Assembly: GCA_000471045.1 (NCBI GenBank)
Contig: KI301992.1
Span: 440,217-504,216, forward strand
Source of the DNA: an actinobacterium LLX17
GTDB taxonomy: Bacteria; Actinomycetota; Actinomycetes; Propionibacteriales; Nocardioidaceae
Length of the DNA: 64,000 nucleotides
Direction of reading: 5' to 3'
The notes beneath the pieces were generated by a model. That model worked only from the letters and a program-made list of their open reading frames with translations. It was not told the DNA's origin and did no database searches. Shown one piece after another: positions 10,401 to 16,592 of the stretch. The translations under genes were made by a program, and so were the position numbers. The number at the start of each line of letters is the position of its first letter. Positions within the stretch are counted from its first letter, which is position 1.

Positions 10401-13400
10401 GCCGGCGTTCGACGCCCGCCGCGCGGTGCTGCTCGACGACCGGTGGGCCTCCGCCCGCGAGGACCTCGCCCGCATCGCCCACGGGGACGACCTCACGGTC
10501 GACTTCACGGGCACCGGCGAGGCCGTCGCACGGCAGGCCACCTTCTGGGCCTCCACCGTCGCCGACTCCCGGCTGGCCGAGCGTCTGCACGAGATCGCCG
10601 CGGCCGCCCGGACCACCGAGAAAGGCGCCTGGGACGGTGACGTCGCCGTCGTGACCGGTGCCGGGCCCGGCTCGATCGCTGCTGCTGTCGTCGGAGACCT
10701 GCTGGCCGGTGGTGCGACGGTCGTCGCCACGTCGTCATCGCTCGGTCCGAAGCGGCTCGCGTTCTACAAGGACCTCTACCGCAGCCGGGCCCGCGCGGGC
10801 GCGACGCTGTGGGTCGTGCCGGCGAACCTGGCGTCCTTCGCGGACGTCGACGCCCTGGCGTCCTGGGTCACCGCGGAGCAGACCGTCACCGCGGGCCCGA
10901 CCACCACCGTGGTCAAGCCGGCGCTCACGCCCACGCTGCTCCTGCCGTTCGCGGCCGGGCCGGTCGCCGGTGACCTCGCCGAGGTCGGGGGCCGGACCGA
11001 GACCGACATGCGCATCCTGCTGTGGTCGGTCGAGCGTCTCATCGGTGCCTTCGCCACGAACGGACGCGACCACGACCTGGCCGCGCGCCTGCACGTGGTC
11101 CTGCCGGGCTCGCCCAACCGCGGCACCTTCGGTGGCGACGGCGGCTACGGCGAGGCCAAGGCCGCGCTCGACGCGATCTGCGCCAAGTGGAAGGTCGAGC
11201 CGCGCTGGGCCGAGCGCGTGACGCTCGTGCACGCCCTCATCGGCTGGGTGCGCGGCACCGGGCTGATGGGTGCCAACGACCCGCTGGTCGACGCTGTCGA
11301 GGCGGCCGGCATCACCACGTGGTCGACCGAGGACATGGCCGCCGCCCTGCTGCGCGAGTGCGACGGCCCGGCTCGTGCCGCCGCCGCGCACGCCCCGGCG
11401 ACGGTCGACCTGACCGGTGGCCTGCTGGGCGCCGACGTCAACCTGCGTGCCCTCGCCGAGGGTGTCGAGATGCCCGCCGCCGACGAGCCCGACGAGGTCG
11501 CGACGATCGGTGCGCTGATGCCGTCGCCGGCCGCCGTCGTCGAGCACGCCCCGGCCCCGGAGTGGGCCGAGATCGACGCCCGCCCCGAGGACCTCGTGGT
11601 CATCGTGGGCGCCGGCGAGCTCGGTCCCTACGGCTCGTCGCGCACGCGTTTCGAGGTCGAGGTCTCCGGCGAGCTCTCGGCCGCCGGCGTGCTCGAGCTG
11701 GCCTGGACCACCGGACTCGTCCGGTGGGAGAACGACGGCTGGGTCGACGCCGAGTCCGGTGACACCGTGGCGGAGGAGGACCTGCACGAGCGCTACCACG
11801 ACGTCGTGCTCGCGGCCTCCGGCGTCCGCACCTACGGTGACGACGGCACGATCGTCGACGGAACCATTCCGCTCCTCACCAGCGTCTACCTCGACGAGGA
11901 CCTCACCTTCACCGTCGGTGGCCGCACCGAGGCCGAGGCCATGCGCGCCGCCGACCCCGAGCACACCTCGATCACCGAGGGCGAGGACGGCGAGTGGGTC
12001 GTCACCCGCACGGCCGGCACCGAGATCCGCGTGCCGCGTCGACATCAGCTGACCCGCACGGTGGGCGGCCAGATCCCGACCGGCTTCGACCCCACGGTGT
12101 GGGGCGTCCCGGCCGAGATGGTCGAGTCGGTCGATCGTGTGGCGCTGTGGAACCTGATCTGCACGGTCGACGCGTTCCTCGGTGCCGGGTTCAGCCCCGC
12201 TGAGCTGATGCGCTGGGTCCACCCGGCGCTCGTGGCCAACACGCAGGGCACCGGCATGGGCGGCATGTCGTCGATGCAGTCCCTCTACCTCGACACGCTG
12301 CTGGGCGAGGCCAAGGCGAACGACATCCTGCAGGAAGCGCTGCCGAACGTCATCGCCGCGCACGTCGTGCAGTCCTACGTCGGCTCGTACGGCTCGATGA
12401 TCCATCCGGTCGCCGCGTGCGCCACCACGGCCGTCTCGGTCGAGGAGGGCGTCGACAAGATCAGGCTGGGCAAGGCCGAGTTCGTGGTCTCCGGCGGCTT
12501 CGACGACCTGAGTGCCGAGGGCATCGTGGGCTTCGCCGACATGTCCGCCACGGCCGACACCGAGGCCATGCGCGCCAAGGGTCTCGAGGACCGGTACCTG
12601 AGCCGGGCCAACGACCGCCGTCGTGGCGGGTTCGTGGAGTCACAGGGCGGCGGCACGCTGCTGCTCGCACGCGGCGACATCGCCCTCGCTGCCGGGCTGC
12701 CCGTGCTGGGCGTCGTCGCCTACGCGGGCTCGTTCGCCGACGGCGTGCACACGTCGATCCCGGCGCCGGGCATCGGTGCCCTGGCCGCGGGCCTCGGTGG
12801 CGAGCGTTCGCCGCTGGCCCGTGGGCTCGCCTCGGTGGGCTTGACCCACGACGACGTCGCGGTCGTGTCCAAGCACGACACCTCGACGGCAGCCAACGAC
12901 CCGAACGAGTCCGAGCTGCACGAACGACTCGCCGGAGCGCTGGGACGTGGTGAGGGCAACCCCCTCTTCGTCCTCTCGCAGAAGGCGCTGACCGGGCACG
13001 CCAAGGGCGGCGCCGCGGCCTTCCAGCTGATCGGCCTGTGCCAGGTGCTGGAGAGCGGTGTGCTGCCGCCCAACCGGAGCCTGGACTGCGTCGACGACGT
13101 GCTGGCCGAGCACGAGCACCTCGTGTGGCTGCGTCGTCCGCTCGCAGCAGGCGGGCTGAAGGCCGGTCTCGTGACGAGCCTCGGGTTCGGGCACGTCGCC
13201 GGACTGATCGCCCTGGCCCATCCGGCAGCGTTCCTCGCTGCCGTGCCGGCCGACCAGCGCGAGGACTACCTCGCCCGGGCGCAGGCCCGGCGCGTGGCCG
13301 GTCGAGTGCGACTGGTCGAGGCGATGCACGGGGGCGCTCCTGCCTACCGTCGTCCGGCTGACCGTCGCCTCGGCGACGCCGGCGTGCGTGAGCGCGAGGC

Positions 13401-13467
13401 CGGGCTGCTGCTCGACCCGCAGGCGCGCCTCGACGACGGTGTCTACGCGGGACCGGCCTGCCGGTGA
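4438..13467 (+). CDS. fas: Type I fatty acid synthase (single-chain, FAS-I)
   Basis: Multifunctional fatty acid synthase of 3,009 aa with the domain order of mycobacterial FAS-I: acetyltransferase (GHSQG, Ser153), enoyl reductase (about 400-750, with EGGKAGGHH), double-hotdog dehydratase (GDHNPLH, His1201), malonyl/palmitoyl transferase (GHSVGEY, Ser1402), an Ala/Pro-rich linker and acyl carrier domain (phosphopantetheine Ser1773 in DGASSRRNQ), ketoreductase (VVTGAGPGS, about 2070) and ketosynthase (Cys2661 in HPVAACATT, then KHDTSTAANDP and LTGHAKGG). All catalytic motifs are intact. The start is GTG 4438 with GAGGGG 8 nt upstream; an ATG at 4390 lies inside the operator and is rejected. Overlaps acpS by 4 nt. 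It makes acyl-CoAs from acetyl- and malonyl-CoA with NAD(P)H in the cytosol. Confidence 0.97.
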   Translation: MTTFDADLAHTTDRTVTRPGALLDRLRDGGASYGVILGGQGGPWLPTLAELVRDHGLGGELLALVRRAEDRLAPVAHELARVDAPFEPLAWADALAVGESAEDLDAPTVPSESTLAAPATSVPGILLAQLAAVRALRGWGLDPTANVPVAGHSQGSLAAAVVAGADELDVLVLSRLVGVATQLVARRRGLLGGIGRPVMLAVTGVRPEQVDEILAELPPSLRVVRRMRNARRGVVLSGPSEGLATVQARFAEVAAEQKAARDRKETGGAPFAPVLDELPAAAAFHHPDLAEVADVVAGWAPAVGLDADWTRSLTADAIIDPVDWVADLASVLDAGPQWLLDLGPTNLATQLSTREAKVRGAACLAVTTRRGARELVAPGAAPVRPTPWSAHLPRVVHLPDGSVRLETAFTRLTGHSPILLAGMTPTTVDAPIVAAAANAGFWAELAGGGQVTEEIFNARIAELDGLLEPGRGYSFNSLFLDPYLWKLQLGQKRLVQRARAAGSPIEAVIVTAGIPELDEAVALVEELREVGIEHVVFKPGTVRQIKQVLAIAEAVAPVPIIVQIEGGKAGGHHSWEDLDELLITTYPELRAASNVVVCVGGGIGTPEAASSYLTGEWARDHDQPLMPVDGILVGTAAMATLEATTAPEVKQLLVDTPGTSAWIGAGAAVRGMSSGRSQLGADIHEIDNTASRTGRLLDEVAGDADAVAERHDEIVDAINRTAKPYFGDVAAMTYGALLERFVDLSTLDGTFLDVSFRDRFHRLLQRAEARLSAVDHGPIATLFGEATDASDAGAALAVLRETYPTVEEVPLHPADVAFFVDVCRMPGKPVTFVPVIDKDVRRWWRSDSLWQAHDPRYSADQVCVIPGPVAVAGIRRTDEPVAELLQRFEDETVDGLLAAGRSAGRQPGRRRVDGAHPALALALAAHDVVWAGRAAVSPVRRVGDDWIVTAPDRAESPTTGATLEAAADQVRLTVPVGPSRSVTIEISVPAEVATGAAPVVTTSAAAGAMSELLRSAAGGSVPEVEDGRAVATVSWTPDLAADHAGVTRESAGDLAVPDVLVGLAWPAVFAAIAATMTEDGIPVVEGMLDLVHLDHAIAVPSALPTTRTDLRVTATASDVEDTEVGRVVAIDVTIASADGVIATLRERFAIRGRTGAGSLSDPERAGGVLGDVRDTPRRLRGETSLKAPTDLRAFAAVTGDHNPLHTSVAAAHLAGLDGPIVHGMWLSAVAQRTLSRRIEGWTARFMSPVRPGAGVDVRADRIGLDEATGAEVVEVTVRSEGELAMSATARLAPPRTAYAFPGQGIQHAGMGMAGYQRSKAAREVWDRADAHTRSALGFSILTVVRDNPTVLVANGVTHRHPDGVLFLTQFTQVAMAVLGSAQMAELREAGAFVDDAVLAGHSVGEYNALAAVSGVIPLEAVVEVVFQRGSVMHTLVERDADGRSDYRLAAIRPSQIGLDDTTVKAYVDGVAERTGEFIQIVNYNLRDSQYALAGSIRGLKALEADVAERRERFNGKGAFIYVPGIDVPFHSRVLHGGVPDFRARLEELLPPEIDPSTLLGRYVPNLVPRPFSLERDFITEIAELVDSPQINAVLADFDAWSARPSALCRTVLIELLAWQFASPVRWIETQDVLFTPVADGGLGVERFVEVGVGQSPTVANLASSTLKLPGGRGAAVQVLNIERDAAAVFATDEEPPAVEEEAPAETEASTSGPTTSAPVAAAPAAGGPATQTAADLPFTASDATRVLVAWWTKMRPDQIGAADSIESLCDGASSRRNQLLVDLGGELSLGAIDGAADADMPTLAGQVDGLARGYKPFGPVLTAALGDHLKKVLGPTGKRQASIAERVTEVWQLGGGWASHVLAEVALATRDGASVRGGDLGGASVGSAADLDGVIDTAVAQVATAHGTTVAMPTGASAEGGTVDVAALGELTAHIGGPDGALASAARVILDKLGLTPAVEHTEVDDTDAAIVELVDSELGSDWAQRVAPAFDARRAVLLDDRWASAREDLARIAHGDDLTVDFTGTGEAVARQATFWASTVADSRLAERLHEIAAAARTTEKGAWDGDVAVVTGAGPGSIAAAVVGDLLAGGATVVATSSSLGPKRLAFYKDLYRSRARAGATLWVVPANLASFADVDALASWVTAEQTVTAGPTTTVVKPALTPTLLLPFAAGPVAGDLAEVGGRTETDMRILLWSVERLIGAFATNGRDHDLAARLHVVLPGSPNRGTFGGDGGYGEAKAALDAICAKWKVEPRWAERVTLVHALIGWVRGTGLMGANDPLVDAVEAAGITTWSTEDMAAALLRECDGPARAAAAHAPATVDLTGGLLGADVNLRALAEGVEMPAADEPDEVATIGALMPSPAAVVEHAPAPEWAEIDARPEDLVVIVGAGELGPYGSSRTRFEVEVSGELSAAGVLELAWTTGLVRWENDGWVDAESGDTVAEEDLHERYHDVVLAASGVRTYGDDGTIVDGTIPLLTSVYLDEDLTFTVGGRTEAEAMRAADPEHTSITEGEDGEWVVTRTAGTEIRVPRRHQLTRTVGGQIPTGFDPTVWGVPAEMVESVDRVALWNLICTVDAFLGAGFSPAELMRWVHPALVANTQGTGMGGMSSMQSLYLDTLLGEAKANDILQEALPNVIAAHVVQSYVGSYGSMIHPVAACATTAVSVEEGVDKIRLGKAEFVVSGGFDDLSAEGIVGFADMSATADTEAMRAKGLEDRYLSRANDRRRGGFVESQGGGTLLLARGDIALAAGLPVLGVVAYAGSFADGVHTSIPAPGIGALAAGLGGERSPLARGLASVGLTHDDVAVVSKHDTSTAANDPNESELHERLAGALGRGEGNPLFVLSQKALTGHAKGGAAAFQLIGLCQVLESGVLPPNRSLDCVDDVLAEHEHLVWLRRPLAAGGLKAGLVTSLGFGHVAGLIALAHPAAFLAAVPADQREDYLARAQARRVAGRVRLVEAMHGGAPAYRRPADRRLGDAGVREREAGLLLDPQARLDDGVYAGPACR

Positions 13468-13856
13468 CCGTCGTGGGCGTGGGCGTCGACCTCGTGCACG
13501 TGCCGTCGTTCGCCGAGCAGCTGGACCGCCCGGGCACGCGATTCGCGGAGGCGTTCACGCCCGGTGAGCGCGCCGACGCCCACGACCGCCCCGACGCGCC
13601 TGCGGCCCACCTGGCCGCGCGGTGGGCGGCCAAGGAGGCCGTGGTCAAGGCGTGGTCGGCGGCGCTCTTCGGCAGTCCGCCGGTGATGGGGGAGCAGGTG
13701 CACCGCTTGATCGAGGTCGTCACCGACGCGTGGGGGCGGCCCGGCATCCGCCTGCACGGCGAGGTGGCCGAGCACCTGGCCGGGCACACGCTGCACGTCT
13801 CGCTCTCCCACGACGCCGACCACGCCACGGCCTACGTCACCCTCACCCGCCCCTGA
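13464..13856 (+). CDS. acpS: Holo-[acyl-carrier-protein] synthase
   Basis: A 130-aa AcpS-type phosphopantetheinyl transferase that moves 4'-phosphopantetheine from CoA to the carrier Ser of the FAS-I acyl carrier domain. Mg-binding Asp9 in VGVGVDLVHV and Glu58 in RWAAKEAVVKAW are present, with FTPGER between them. GTG 13464 forms the GTGA overlap with the fas stop, so synthesis of enzyme and modifier is coupled, as in mycobacteria where acpS follows fas. The protein has the usual length. Downstream is a cluster of short repeats and then a convergent gene. Confidence 0.95.
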   Translation: MTVVGVGVDLVHVPSFAEQLDRPGTRFAEAFTPGERADAHDRPDAPAAHLAARWAAKEAVVKAWSAALFGSPPVMGEQVHRLIEVVTDAWGRPGIRLHGEVAEHLAGHTLHVSLSHDADHATAYVTLTRP

Positions 13857-13970
13857 GCGGTGAATAGGTGGCCAAATGCGTCGGGCGGCGGTGAGTGAGG
13901 CGCCGAATGCCGCCGCGATTTGGCCTCTAGCTCACCTCCCGGAGCGCCGTTTGGCCTCTAGCTCACCGCC
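13857..13970. repeat. Cluster of four ~24-bp intergenic repeats
   Basis: Two copies of a unit like GCGGTGAATAGGTGGCCAAAT (13857-13880, 13888-13911) are followed by two copies on the opposite strand (13914-13937, 13946-13969). The last two share an identical 18-bp core TTTGGCCTCTAGCTCACC at 13919-13936 and 13950-13967, with a 31-bp period. The facing copies can fold into a large hairpin between convergent acpS and tetR. Probably a REP-like element that may also act as a terminator. Confidence 0.65.
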
Positions 13971-14000
13971 CAGAACTCACCGCCTTGGGCCGCGGGCCCG

Positions 14001-14624
14001 TCAGGACTCGGCGGAGAGCAGGTAGGCGGCGAGAAGACGCTTGAGCTCGATGACGGCCTCGTTGTGCTCCTGGCCGTCGCGGATCGAGAAGTTGAGCATC
14101 GAGTAGGTGACGTGCACCAGCACCTCGGCCATGATGCGGCGGCGCTCGCGCGGCGTGCCGGGCGTCAGCGGCGCAAGCGCGCGAGCGACTTCGGCCGCCA
14201 GCTCGCGTTCCGTGACGGCCGCCGTCGCGCGGGTGGCCGGGGTCGACTGCACGGCGTGCCAGACGGCCCGACGCGACGGGTCGGCGACCCACAGCGCGGC
14301 GACGTGGTCGATGAGCCGGTCCAGGAACCGCAGCCAGTCCAACGACGGGATCTGACCGGCGAACTCGACCAGCTCGTCGCGCACGGCCACGGCGTCCTGC
14401 CGGTCCAGCTCGCACACGATGACGTACTTGTTCGCGAAGAACTGGTAGAGCGTGCCGATCGGCAGCTGCGCCCGCTGCGCGACCTCCTCGCACGTGAACG
14501 ACTCGAAGCCGACCTCCAGCAGCAGGGCTCGCGAGACCTGCAGCAGGTGGTCGAACTTGATGCGGCTGCGCTCCTGCGTGGGGCGCCGCCGCGGCTCGAG
14601 GAGCTCTGCGGTCACGCGGCTCAC
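14001..14624 (-). CDS. TetR-family transcriptional regulator
   Basis: A 207-aa TetR/AcrR protein with an N-terminal arginine-rich tail, HTH at about residues 25-68 (FTCEEVAQRAQLPIGTLYQFF) and a helical effector domain. GTG 14624 is used. It is the last gene of a leftward operon SDR - phosphotransferase-like - tetR that starts from the promoter carrying the TAAGCGCTTGCTTA palindrome at 16444. It lies between the fas operon and the carboxylase operon, whose promoters share another operator pair, so it is a candidate regulator of either motif; the sequence does not decide. It is not obviously similar to M. tuberculosis FasR from memory. Confidence 0.9.
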   Translation of the reverse strand: MSRVTAELLEPRRRPTQERSRIKFDHLLQVSRALLLEVGFESFTCEEVAQRAQLPIGTLYQFFANKYVIVCELDRQDAVAVRDELVEFAGQIPSLDWLRFLDRLIDHVAALWVADPSRRAVWHAVQSTPATRATAAVTERELAAEVARALAPLTPGTPRERRRIMAEVLVHVTYSMLNFSIRDGQEHNEAVIELKRLLAAYLLSAES

Positions 14625-14647
14625 CCTAACGGGTTCGCCGGGGCCCT

Positions 14648-15658
14648 TCAGCGCGTCGCGGCCAGCCCACCCTCGATCAGCGGAGCGATCGCGTCGCCGA
14701 TGCCGTCGAACCCGTCACCGAGCGTCTGTCCCTGCGAGTGCCGCAGGTAGATGCCCTCGAGGATCACGGCCAGCTTGAAGAACGCGAGGCCGAGGTGGAA
14801 GTCCATCGTGCTGACGTCACGGCCGGAGCCGGCCGAGTAGCGCTGCAGGACGTCCTCGGGGGACGGGTACCCGGGGGCCGCGGGGGCGTCGGTGACGATC
14901 GCGCCGCTGCCTGCGAAGTGCGACAGCTGCTGGTAGGCCAGCATCAGCGCGAGGTCGGTCAGCGGGTCGCCGAGCGTGCTCATCTCCCAGTCGAGCACAG
15001 CGGTGATGTGGTCTGACTCGTCGACGAGTGCGTTGTCGAGCCGGTAGTCGCCGTGCACGATCGTGCCGTCACCACCGGCGGGCAACCGCTGCTCGAGGCG
15101 ATCGGCCAGCTCGTCGATGCCCGGCAGGTCGCGGCTGCGCGAGGCGTCGAGCTGCTTCTTCCACCGACGCAGCTGACGCTCGAGGTAGCCGTCGGGACGA
15201 CCGAAGTCGGCCAGACCGACCTCGGCCGGGTCGACCGCGTGCAGCGCCACGAGGGTGTCGATGAGTCGCTCGCCGATCTGCTGCGTGCGCTCGGCGCCGA
15301 GCTCCTGCAGCTGGGCGGCACGGCTGTAGGGCGTGCCGGCCATGCGCTCCATGACGTAGAACGGGGCGCCGATGACCGAGTCGTCGGCGCACATCGCGTG
15401 CATCGTGGGCACGGGCACGGCGGTGCCGGCGAGCGCGCCCATGACGCGGTGCTCGCGCGACATGTCGTGGGCCGTGGCCAGCACGTGGCCCAGCGGGGGG
15501 CGCCGGACGATGACCTCGGTCGAGCCGTCGGTGACCGCGTACGTCAGGTTCGACTTGCCGCCAGTGATGAGCGAGGCCTCCAGTGGCCCGTCCAGGAGGC
15601 CGGGGGCCTCCCGGGCGAGCCAGCCGGAGAGCGCGTCGAGGTCGAGTCCGGAGACCAT
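14648..15658 (-). CDS. APH-fold phosphotransferase family protein (ACAD10/11-like)
   Basis: A 336-aa protein with the aminoglycoside phosphotransferase / choline kinase fold. The catalytic loop HGDYRLDN (about 205) and metal-binding DWEMSTLGDPLTD are intact, and the N-lobe carries the ITGGKSNLTY nucleotide loop. In Actinobacteria and in the N-terminus of human ACAD10/11, this subfamily is linked to acyl-CoA metabolism, where 4-hydroxyacyl-CoA phosphorylation has been shown, rather than antibiotic resistance. Its position directly after a FabG-like SDR (1-nt gap) and 23 nt before a tetR gene under a lipid-type operator fits a role in fatty-acid degradation. Substrate is inferred. Confidence 0.88.
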   Translation of the reverse strand: MVSGLDLDALSGWLAREAPGLLDGPLEASLITGGKSNLTYAVTDGSTEVIVRRPPLGHVLATAHDMSREHRVMGALAGTAVPVPTMHAMCADDSVIGAPFYVMERMAGTPYSRAAQLQELGAERTQQIGERLIDTLVALHAVDPAEVGLADFGRPDGYLERQLRRWKKQLDASRSRDLPGIDELADRLEQRLPAGGDGTIVHGDYRLDNALVDESDHITAVLDWEMSTLGDPLTDLALMLAYQQLSHFAGSGAIVTDAPAAPGYPSPEDVLQRYSAGSGRDVSTMDFHLGLAFFKLAVILEGIYLRHSQGQTLGDGFDGIGDAIAPLIEGGLAATR

Positions 15659-15659
15659 G

Positions 15660-16415
15660 TCAGTCCTTCGGTCCGCCGGCGACGTAGATGACCTGGCCCG
15701 AGACGAACCCGGCCGCCTCGCCGACGAAGAACGAGACGGTGTTGGCGATGTCGTCGGGCTGGCCGACGCGCGCCACGGGGATCTGCTCGGCGCTGAACTT
15801 GATGAAGTCGTCGAACGGCACGCCGATGCGCTCGGCGGTGGCCGCCGTCATGTCGGTCTGGATGAAGCCGGGCGCGATGGCGTTGGCGGTGACGCCGAAC
15901 TTGCCGAGCTCGATGGCGAGGGTCTTGGTGTAGCCCTGCAGTCCGGCCTTGGCGGCGGAGTAGTTGGCCTGGCCGCGGTTGCCCAGGGCCGAGGTCGACG
16001 ACAGGTTGACGATGCGGCCGAACTTCGCCTCGACCATGTACTTCTGCGTGGCCTTGACGGTGTTGAACGAGCCGCGCAGGTGGACGGCCATGACGGCGTC
16101 CCAGTCGTCGACGGTCATCTTGAAGAGCAGGTTGTCGCGGATGATGCCGGCGTTGTTGATGACGACGGTCGGCGCACCGAGCTCCTCGGCGACGCGCGAG
16201 ACGGCGGCCTCGACGCTGTCGGCGTCGGACACGTCGGCGCCGACGGCGATGGCCTTGCCGCCGGCGTTGGTGATGGCGTCGGCGACGGGCTGGGCCTGGC
16301 CGGCGTCGAGGTCGAGGACGGCGACGTTGAGTCCGTCGGCGGCGAGGCGCTGGGCGGTGGCGGCGCCGATGCCGCGGGCGGCTCCGGTCACGATCGCGGT
16401 GCGGGTCTCGGTCAC
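15660..16415 (-). CDS. SDR-family oxidoreductase (3-oxoacyl reductase type)
   Basis: A 251-aa classical SDR close to FabG: AIVTGAARGIG cofactor motif at the N-terminus, NNAG motif, catalytic YSAAKAGL, and a C-terminus ending FVSGQVIYVAGGPKD. GTG 16415 is chosen because AAGGAG lies at the right distance upstream (CTCCTT at 16421-16426 on the plus strand) and the protein then starts in the standard place; the longer reading frame upstream would cross the operator. It leads the leftward operon with the phosphotransferase-like and TetR genes, so a role in acyl-CoA degradation is more likely than in de novo synthesis, which is done by FAS-I here. Confidence 0.92.
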   Translation of the reverse strand: MTETRTAIVTGAARGIGAATAQRLAADGLNVAVLDLDAGQAQPVADAITNAGGKAIAVGADVSDADSVEAAVSRVAEELGAPTVVINNAGIIRDNLLFKMTVDDWDAVMAVHLRGSFNTVKATQKYMVEAKFGRIVNLSSTSALGNRGQANYSAAKAGLQGYTKTLAIELGKFGVTANAIAPGFIQTDMTAATAERIGVPFDDFIKFSAEQIPVARVGQPDDIANTVSFFVGEAAGFVSGQVIYVAGGPKD

Positions 16416-16443
16416 GAGAGCTCCTTGGGTTCGAGGTGTGCTG

Positions 16444-16459
16444 GTAAGCGCTTGCTTAG
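16444..16459. promoter_or_regulatory. Second copy of the TAAGCAAGCGCTTA-type operator
   Basis: GTAAGCGCTTGCTTAG, the reverse complement of the 997-1012 site with one terminal mismatch. It lies 28 bp before the SDR start codon, where a repressor would block the leftward operon. Predicted to be bound by the same regulator as the site at 997. Confidence 0.75.
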
Positions 16460-16530
16460 GTCCTTGAGCACGGTAGCGCATCCGTGACGCAGACGGAACG
16501 GGCCTGGGTGGCGTCGAGGGTGACGCAACG

Positions 16531-16581
16531 AACATGAGGTACTCCTCATGTTTTGTGTATACTTGAGGAAACCCTCATGTT
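16531..16581 (+). promoter_or_regulatory. Carboxylase promoter with the fas-type operator pair
   Basis: Operator 1 (16531-16552) has perfect 9-bp arms AACATGAGG / CCTCATGTT around TACT; operator 2 (16560-16581) has arms TACTTGAGG / CCTCATGTT around AAAC. Centres are 29 bp apart, against 23 at fas. A near-consensus -10 TATACT (16558-16563) overlaps the left arm of operator 2, in the same register as the fas -10. This ties carboxylase and fas transcription together. Confidence 0.85.
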
Positions 16582-16592
16582 TAGGAGGCACC

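Noticed and set aside
13919-13967. CRISPR-like direct repeat
   Set aside because: Only two exact 18-bp copies with a 13-bp gap, plus diverged inverted copies; no spacers of regular length and no cas genes.
14648-15658. Aminoglycoside resistance determinant
   Set aside because: The APH fold is present, but similarity to the ACAD10/11 N-terminal kinase group and the fatty-acid operon context argue for acyl metabolism.
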